A stretch of 64,000 bases of DNA, from assembly GCA_012862575.1 (NCBI GenBank), contig BLSF01000021.1, forward strand, positions 186,001 through 250,000, read 5' to 3'. Below, in pieces: positions 58,765-64,000 of the stretch; position 1 is the stretch's first letter, and every line of letters starts with the position of its first letter. Made by a program: the position numbers and the translations under genes. The notes beneath the pieces were generated by a model, which did no database searches, had not been told where the DNA came from, and was given only the letters and a program-made list of their open reading frames with translations. Source of the stretch: Parietichytrium sp. I65-24A. Lineage: Eukaryota > Sar > Bigyra > Thraustochytrida > Thraustochytriidae.

Positions 58765-60108
58765 TCAGTCAAGGATGTACGTCTCCCAGTTCGTCTCCTC
58801 GTCCTCTCGCTTTTTCTTTCTCTTCTTGTCTAGCTTGCGCTGCCTCTTCTTCTCACGCTTCCTCTCTTCGCGACCAGCAGCACCCTTCACCCCTTCGATC
58901 TTCCCTTCAAAAAGGCCCTCCAACTCAATCATGTCCGGGGTCTCCCACGTAATTCTCCCGAGGGCACCTTTTCGAGCGTCATTTATGAGCCTCTCGCATG
59001 CCCTCTGAAGGTCCGGTTCGGCGCCTTTGTTCAGGCAGCCTCGTTTCACGGCTATCTGCGCAAGTGCTTGCAGCACAGTGTCATCCTCTCCGACAGCGGT
59101 ACTCTGGCCCAGCTCAGCCACCAGCTCTTTAGGCAACCCGTAGGTGTCCACCAGAGCTGAAGGATATTGCTTCGCCAACATCCGGACAGCTGAGATTCCG
59201 ATGTCAACGTAGTCGAAGGCCACATCCTTAACAGCTCCAGTAATGGCGAGCCTGTCCGCGCACACTTTAGGAGATAGCTTTGGCCAAAGAAACCCGGGAG
59301 TATCAAGCAGATTAAACCGTCCACCGGACAGAGGTATTAGTTGTTGCTGACGAGTGATGGCGGGCGTGTTGCCCGTCCGGCAAACTGCTCGTCCTGCCAA
59401 ACTATTTATCAGGGTGGATTTCCCTACGTTCGGAATGCCGGCAACCATTAGCGTCCTCTGGCGGCGACTCCATTCTATGTCGTTGTTTTCCTCGCCTCCA
59501 ACCGCTGGTTCAGTATTGTCCTGCTGTGCGGTTTGCTGAGACTTGGAAGCAGCCTTTTTTGCTTTTTTCCTATGATCTCGGAGGAGTTTCTCAGCAAGGC
59601 GCAAGACTTCCGCACAGTCTGCTGCCTCCACCGTGCGCACAGCAATAGCCGCATCTCCATAATACTGAAGCCAAAGTTTCGTTTTCTCGGGGTCCGCAAG
59701 ATCAGCTTTCGCCAGCACCTTGACCACTATCTCTGCGCTAATCTTGTCGCTATTGGCTCCGCTTCCGCTTCCGCTTCCGCTTTGCTCACCACCCTCTCCG
59801 CTCGCTGCGATGGACGACGCCAAGGACAGCAGAGGGTTGGCTGAGCTGAACGGAACTCGCGCATCGAGCACTTCGAGCACCACGGCTGCCTCTCGCGAGG
59901 CTTCTGCGGCCTCCTTCCTGGCCTTATGCATGTGCCCTGGAAACCAGCTCATGCCCGAGCTCATTGACCTCCACCTCGACCACCTCGACCACTTCGACCA
60001 CTTCGAACACCGCAGCCACGCTGGGCTCAGCGAGGTCAGCGAGCTCAGCGAGCTCAGCGCCGGAGGAGAGCCGTTCCCGAACCGCCGCGCATGTGCGCGC
60101 GCCGCCAT
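58765..60108 (-). CDS. RbgA/YlqF/MTG1-type circularly permuted GTPase
   Basis: One exon, 447 residues. The first about 50 residues form a basic, Ser/Trp-rich leader with a KWSKWSRWSRWRS repeat, likely mitochondrial targeting. Then comes WFPGHMHKARKE, the hallmark start of YlqF/RbgA. G motifs appear in permuted order: the G4-like AKAD first, then G1 GIPNVGKSTLINSL and G3 LLDTPGFLWP. The C-terminal helical domain ends in a very basic tail (REERKREKKRQRKLDKKRKKKR). A Ser-Gly insertion (SGSGSGSG, coded by a GGAAGC repeat) lies in the early part. RbgA/MTG1 proteins mature the large ribosomal subunit; here probably the mitochondrial one. Confidence 0.92.
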   Translation of the reverse strand: MAARAHARRFGNGSPPALSSLSSLTSLSPAWLRCSKWSKWSRWSRWRSMSSGMSWFPGHMHKARKEAAEASREAAVVLEVLDARVPFSSANPLLSLASSIAASGEGGEQSGSGSGSGANSDKISAEIVVKVLAKADLADPEKTKLWLQYYGDAAIAVRTVEAADCAEVLRLAEKLLRDHRKKAKKAASKSQQTAQQDNTEPAVGGEENNDIEWSRRQRTLMVAGIPNVGKSTLINSLAGRAVCRTGNTPAITRQQQLIPLSGGRFNLLDTPGFLWPKLSPKVCADRLAITGAVKDVAFDYVDIGISAVRMLAKQYPSALVDTYGLPKELVAELGQSTAVGEDDTVLQALAQIAVKRGCLNKGAEPDLQRACERLINDARKGALGRITWETPDMIELEGLFEGKIEGVKGAAGREERKREKKRQRKLDKKRKKKREDEETNWETYILD

Positions 60109-60803
60109 GGCCGCCTCTCTCCCAGCTTGTTCCTTCTGTTCCTCTCCTGTTCCTCTCCTGTTCCTCCTGTTCCTCCGCCCGTTCGTCGTCGAGTTTCTGT
60201 TGATTGGGCTGGGTCTATGGATCTTGGGATCTTATGGAGCTATGGAGCTATGGATTTTGCACGCCAACTGCGCTTTGGACAAGTTGGACAAGGCGCTCTT
60301 CCATGCGAGAGGCTTGCCTTGGCTTTTCAGCCAGGGGTTCCGCGTGGAACGGCTGGGGGTCCCCGCGTACACCTGCGTATGTGTTAGCTGTGGATGGTAG
60401 GATAGTTGTATGGTAGGTGTTGTATGGTTCGAGGAATGAATGTGTACTAGTTAGTACATTGCAAGCTAGCACGAAAACTCTCGAGCATCACTAGCGAAAC
60501 TCATGAGTATTTGCGTAAGAGTCCCGATCGCTATTCACGTAGTAGTCTCACCCGCTAGAGAATGTTTTGAGAGGTACATTTTGCGCATCGCAGGAAACGA
60601 TGCTAGGCCGTCTCAATACCTATACGTAGTCCAAGTAAGGGATTCCTGCACCTCACGGTTACGTCGTTCTCTACAGAGAACTGTACTACACTGAAGAAGA
60701 ACCGCTTTTTCCCCACAGCTCGCAGTGTCCTCGCGCACGGGTCCCTGTGGGCCCTATCTCTGCGCTGATAAGACCTACTCATAGGGAGTCATACTTGCAA
60801 GAC
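60109..60803. other. Divergent intergenic region between GTPase and STN1
   Basis: About 700 bp, no gene. The recurrent GTGTCCTCGCGC motif is at 60725-60736. Confidence 0.5.
60725..60736 (+). promoter_or_regulatory. Recurrent motif GTGTCCTCGCGC (copy 6)
   Basis: Exact core 68 bp before the STN1 ATG. A further exact copy lies inside the STN1 reading frame (60930-60941), close to its start. Confidence 0.5.
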
Positions 60804-62180
60804 ATGCAAGACATGCAAAACATGGCAGGCGCAAGAAGCGGCGTTCCCGAAGCGCTGTGCTGGGGCCTTGACCCTCTGTACTGGAGCCACGCACCTTTGG
60901 TGTCCGCGCAGGTGTCCGCGCTGGAAGTGGTGTCCTCGCGCAGGTGCGACCACGCCTTGGGCGGGCGGCGGGCGCTGAGCAAGGTCAGCGTGGTTGGCGT
61001 GGTGGTGGGCGACGAGCGGCGCGGGCCTAGTGCCAGAGTGCTGCTCCTGGACGATGGCGCTGGCGACATTGTGAGCTGCCTGGAGTTTGTTGAAGAGCAG
61101 GACGCCGTTGCCAGCGACGCTGCCTTCGCGCTGGCCAACAAGCCAAAGGACCGCGACTTGCGTGATGGCCAGCAAGGGCATCTTTACAAGCAGCGAGTGG
61201 GGCACATGCACATGGAAAGACGAGCAAGCGATCATGTAGATGGCATGGAAGCGGGGAAGCAGCGGTTGCAGGAGAAGCACAAGGGGATGGGAAGTGGGAT
61301 GAAGAATTGTGAGGAGGAGGAGGAGGTGCAGGTGCAGGTGCAGGTGCAGGCGGGTGGCACGCTGGACAGGAGCAAGAAAAGGACGGGCGGGGGACGCAGG
61401 CGTGCTGGAAGAGCTGCGGTTGGGCTCGGAGATGTTGTGTTTGTGGAAGGATCGCTGAGGCTGGACAAGCGGAACGGCGGGGACGGCGAAGAGACCGCGG
61501 AGGACGAGGCGGGCAGAACTAGGAGGGTGGTATATGTCGAGAGCGTTCGAAAATTGTCGGACCCCAACGATGAGATGGCGCAGTGGTGCAGAATCGCTCA
61601 GCTGTCCAAAGGCGTTTATGCGGAACCTCCGCCAGGTAGCATCAAACAAGCTTGGGACAAGCACAATCGGTCTGTGGTCGAGAAAAGCGGGGGTCGACGC
61701 GGTATTACCGGCATTCAAAAGCTAGTGGAGCAGAACATTCTCGAGTTGCTCAAGTCCAAGCAGGTTTTCTTGAAAAGCGACGCGCAACAAGCCCTTTTCT
61801 CAAGCACCGCCTTACTTGAGATGACAGAGACCTGGGAGCACCTAGCGCTCAAGACAAGCACGTCTATTGGACAAATCAGAGCCTGCATTTTACCTGCTCT
61901 CACTGTTCTTTGTGAAGAAGCCAAGTTGTTCCAGATTGACGGAGAAAAGTATGGCTTGCTCGACGTTGAGCACATCCTTCGTCCTGCAATCCTCACGCGG
62001 CTTGCAAAGTACGACGAAGAGCGAGGCATATCGTTTGACTATCTCCTCGGTTCAATACTTATTGATGTTCGATGCAATGGTGTCAGACGGGACATGCTCG
62101 ATTCCGAGTTACAAGCCATGCTCTCCGCCGGATTGCTTTATTGTCCTGCAAAAATGCGATACAGGCTGAAGCGGGGCTAG
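60804..62180 (+). CDS. STN1: STN1-like telomere/CST complex protein
   Basis: One exon, 458 residues from the first ATG of three in frame (60804, 60813, 60822). LDPLYWSHAPLVSAQV, then VSVVGVVVGDERRGPSARVLL and DDGAGDIVSCLEF form the N-terminal OB-fold pattern of STN1 (in animals DPLF... VDVLGTVIGV... DDSTGVINC). The fold resumes with GLGDVVFVEGSLRL and RRVVYVESVRKLSDPNDEMA. Between these parts there is a charged, repetitive insert of about 100 residues (EEEEEVQVQVQVQAGG). The C-terminal 160 residues fit tandem winged helices. STN1 with CTC1/TEN1 binds telomeric single strands and directs C-strand fill-in. No CTC1 or TEN1 was seen in this window. Confidence 0.8.
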   Translation: MQDMQNMAGARSGVPEALCWGLDPLYWSHAPLVSAQVSALEVVSSRRCDHALGGRRALSKVSVVGVVVGDERRGPSARVLLLDDGAGDIVSCLEFVEEQDAVASDAAFALANKPKDRDLRDGQQGHLYKQRVGHMHMERRASDHVDGMEAGKQRLQEKHKGMGSGMKNCEEEEEVQVQVQVQAGGTLDRSKKRTGGGRRRAGRAAVGLGDVVFVEGSLRLDKRNGGDGEETAEDEAGRTRRVVYVESVRKLSDPNDEMAQWCRIAQLSKGVYAEPPPGSIKQAWDKHNRSVVEKSGGRRGITGIQKLVEQNILELLKSKQVFLKSDAQQALFSSTALLEMTETWEHLALKTSTSIGQIRACILPALTVLCEEAKLFQIDGEKYGLLDVEHILRPAILTRLAKYDEERGISFDYLLGSILIDVRCNGVRRDMLDSELQAMLSAGLLYCPAKMRYRLKRG

Positions 62181-62342
62181 TGAGACAAATTCTGAGCAAG
62201 GAGTGCAATTTTATACGTATGGATTTCTATACTAGTACATCAAATGTTCAGAGACTTTGGAGGTAAAGTCGAAGCAAATTTCGTCACGCGAGGAAAAAAG
62301 ACTCTATTTGGCCTTTTTGCAGAATAGGAATACAAGAGAGCC

Positions 62343-63950
62343 TCAATTGGGCGCTCGCAGAGCCCTGTTCAGGGTCATTGCTTCTTCTGACGTCCAGCCT
62401 TTTCCGACAAGTGCAATCTGCTCCATGTTATAAAGGGCAGCTTGCATGCCTTCGGCGATGATATTCTTTATGAGCTCCACTTGAGAAAGTGTAGGACTCC
62501 GCGGCCTTGTATTGGGTCGTATCTCATTCTCTTCGCCAAGGTCAAGTGCTGCTGTGTCAATCTCGGCCTGGACGTTTTTTTTCATGCCTTTCAGAAACTC
62601 TCGGTGTTCTGCAGCCGAATTGCCGCTACTTTTAAGCATTGCTTCCTCATTCTTAGCGCGCTGCGGACTTTTCGGCGTTCTTCTTTCCACTTGAGACGCG
62701 ACTCTTGGAAGAGACTTGGTTGGGCTTCTTATCGAGGTCTTGCAACTTGGTGTTTTTCTCTCTGGGTCAGAGCTGTTTTTCGAATTCGAGTTGGACGGGC
62801 TTTTCGTAGGGGATCTGCACGTTTTCGCCCGCTGTTGCTCCTTGTACCATGCTTCCATTCTCTTCACACAAGTTTGGTTGTCGCTGTATGCGGTCACAAT
62901 TCGTCGCACTGGGTTGTCTCGTTTGTGGCGAGGCGTTAAAGGCGCATGTGGTGACCTCGGCTGCACCGCAGATCGTTTCTTTGGGCTGGACGCCCGTGAC
63001 CTTGGACTCGCCTTTGTGGACGTGTTTCCGTTTGAGGACAGGCTATCTCGCTGCAAACGAGCCTGTATCGTGGCTGGGACAGTGGATGGCCTTTCGGTAT
63101 TGCTATTGCCATCGCTTGCTGGCCTTGATACCCTAGAGTATCTGCTTGACGCATTTGACAGCTCCTCTGTGTTTGACAGCTCCTCTGTGTTTATGCGGGT
63201 ATTGATTTTCGGCATGTCAGCAGTCTTTGGCCGCGCCTCCTTTTTTGTTGGGCTTGCCTCGCCCGCAGAATTTGAATTAACTGGTCGCCGCGGCTCTTCA
63301 GTTTTCAGCAACCCTTCTCGTCGGAGATATGCCTCCCGCTTCTCCTTCTTTGTTTTGAAGTTCATTGCTGCAACTCTTTCAATAATCTGCTTTGTTGGGA
63401 CTGTGCTGACAAATTCTGCGTTTGTCATAAATAAGAATGATAGCTGATTAAAGCCAGCTAGCTTGAAGAAGCACTCGAATTGCTTGATTTTGATTTTGGA
63501 CACATTTTCTGCATGTGTCGCCATATCCGTACAGATCGCGCGTAAGCGCTTGAGTACCTTTGTGTTTATCCATGCCTCAGAAACGTCAGTATATGCCCGC
63601 CGTATTGTCGGGTCGGTGTGATTTTGCGCTAGAAACGCATCCAGAGCCCGCATTCGTTCTTCTTGCCTGACGTCTAGAAACGGACTGGAGTCCGAGTCGA
63701 ACCTTTTCGCTTCCGCCACACAATGCCCAGCGAGCCATCTTACCTTGACGATTGAAAAATCCTCGTCTGTAACTCCAAGGCGTTGAATAATGGCGGCGCT
63801 CTCCGATACGACTTTATGTTCAAGGCTGTGCCGTAGCTCTGCCTCTGTTAGGTACTGCGCCATTTGGCCCTTTCCGCGATACAACATCGCCACCTTGCGA
63901 TCTCTTCTGTGGCTGTTGCTATCTGCGCCGAGTATGGAAAATGAATCCAT
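62343..63950 (-). CDS. Unknown basic, Ser/Pro-rich protein; may extend past the window edge
   Basis: 535 residues if started at the ATG at 63950 (MDSFSILGADSN). The frame stays open to the right edge of the window (64000), so the real start may lie outside. The first about 230 residues are helical and ordered-looking (MLYRGKGQMAQYLTEAELRH, FECFFKLAGFNQLSFLFMTN). The middle is a long disordered linker full of SP/TP sites (SPRSRASSPKKR, SPTKSPSNS, KTPSCKTS) with a small duplication NTEELSNTEELSN. The last about 60 residues look folded (SQVELIKNIIAEGMQAAL). Many SP/TP-basic sites suggest CDK-type phosphorylation. I do not recognise the family. Confidence 0.65.
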   Translation of the reverse strand: MDSFSILGADSNSHRRDRKVAMLYRGKGQMAQYLTEAELRHSLEHKVVSESAAIIQRLGVTDEDFSIVKVRWLAGHCVAEAKRFDSDSSPFLDVRQEERMRALDAFLAQNHTDPTIRRAYTDVSEAWINTKVLKRLRAICTDMATHAENVSKIKIKQFECFFKLAGFNQLSFLFMTNAEFVSTVPTKQIIERVAAMNFKTKKEKREAYLRREGLLKTEEPRRPVNSNSAGEASPTKKEARPKTADMPKINTRINTEELSNTEELSNASSRYSRVSRPASDGNSNTERPSTVPATIQARLQRDSLSSNGNTSTKASPRSRASSPKKRSAVQPRSPHAPLTPRHKRDNPVRRIVTAYSDNQTCVKRMEAWYKEQQRAKTCRSPTKSPSNSNSKNSSDPERKTPSCKTSIRSPTKSLPRVASQVERRTPKSPQRAKNEEAMLKSSGNSAAEHREFLKGMKKNVQAEIDTAALDLGEENEIRPNTRPRSPTLSQVELIKNIIAEGMQAALYNMEQIALVGKGWTSEEAMTLNRALRAPN

Positions 63951-64000
63951 GATGTGTTCGACGGTCAGATTCTGCCGATTTTTCACAAGAATCTGGTGGG

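Noticed and set aside
1-64000. Search for transposons, viral remnants and rRNA
   Set aside because: No reverse transcriptase, integrase, transposase or capsid-like frame, no terminal repeats bounding a region, and no rRNA-like sequence was noticed.

Overview
This is nuclear DNA from a compact-genome eukaryotic protist. Most genes are single long reading frames. Where a frame is broken, it is bridged by short introns of about 67 to 143 bp with GTAAGT-like donors and AG acceptors; I placed 17 of these by frame, phase and protein-family continuity. Proteins such as class I and class III PI3-kinases, a calcium-dependent kinase, calnexin, an ASH-domain centrosomal-type protein, an actin-related protein and STN1 exclude prokaryotes and organelles. 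A Pro/Thr/Ser tail with SPT/APT repeats, short introns, a secreted sulfatase and an animal-like class I PI3K fit a heterotrophic stramenopile, possibly a thraustochytrid-like labyrinthulomycete. That placement is inference, not proof. I saw no transposons, viral remnants, rRNA, tRNA or CRISPR arrays.

Layout. 1-12 kb: a secreted leucine-rich GPI-type protein, a membrane-anchored CDPK-like kinase, an ASH-domain (CEP192/SPD-2-like) protein, and a divergent pair made of a novel Cys-rich membrane protein and an ankyrin-PDZ protein. 12-18 kb: one intronless 6-kb gene for a 2008-residue class I PI3-kinase carrying three SH3 and three cyclic-nucleotide-binding domains. 19-25 kb: a secreted sulfatase, a small sororin-like protein and a secreted Fe/2OG-oxygenase-like protein, all on the minus strand. 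26-34 kb: an internally duplicated membrane protein, a protein of unknown function, a fusion of a cNMP-binding domain with a mitochondrial-carrier-like domain, and an enoyl-CoA hydratase ending in SKL. 34-44 kb: a PP2C phosphatase, an overlapping DMAC1-like/SAYSvFN-UIM pair, an unknown GGM-repeat protein, a methyltransferase, an actin-related protein with a CaaX-type end and an LRR protein. 44-56 kb: Vps34, a 1650-residue EF-hand/RCC1/discoidin protein, and a stand-alone GAR synthetase (PurD) with a C-terminal hydrophobic anchor. 56-64 kb: calnexin, an RbgA/MTG1-like GTPase, STN1, and an unknown basic protein at the right edge.

How the genes relate. The genes do not form an operon or one pathway. 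Signalling proteins are frequent: Ca2+ (CDPK, EF-hand/RCC1), cyclic nucleotide (PI3K array, cNBD-carrier), phosphoinositide (class I PI3K, Vps34) and PP2C. The strongest candidate for an undescribed system is the SH3-cNBD-class I PI3K. It lacks the p85-binding domain and could place PIP3 synthesis under direct cyclic-nucleotide control. A second window-wide signal is an exact 10-mer, TGTCCTCGCG, that recurs upstream of unrelated genes. Dinucleotide and short tandem repeats concentrate between divergent genes.
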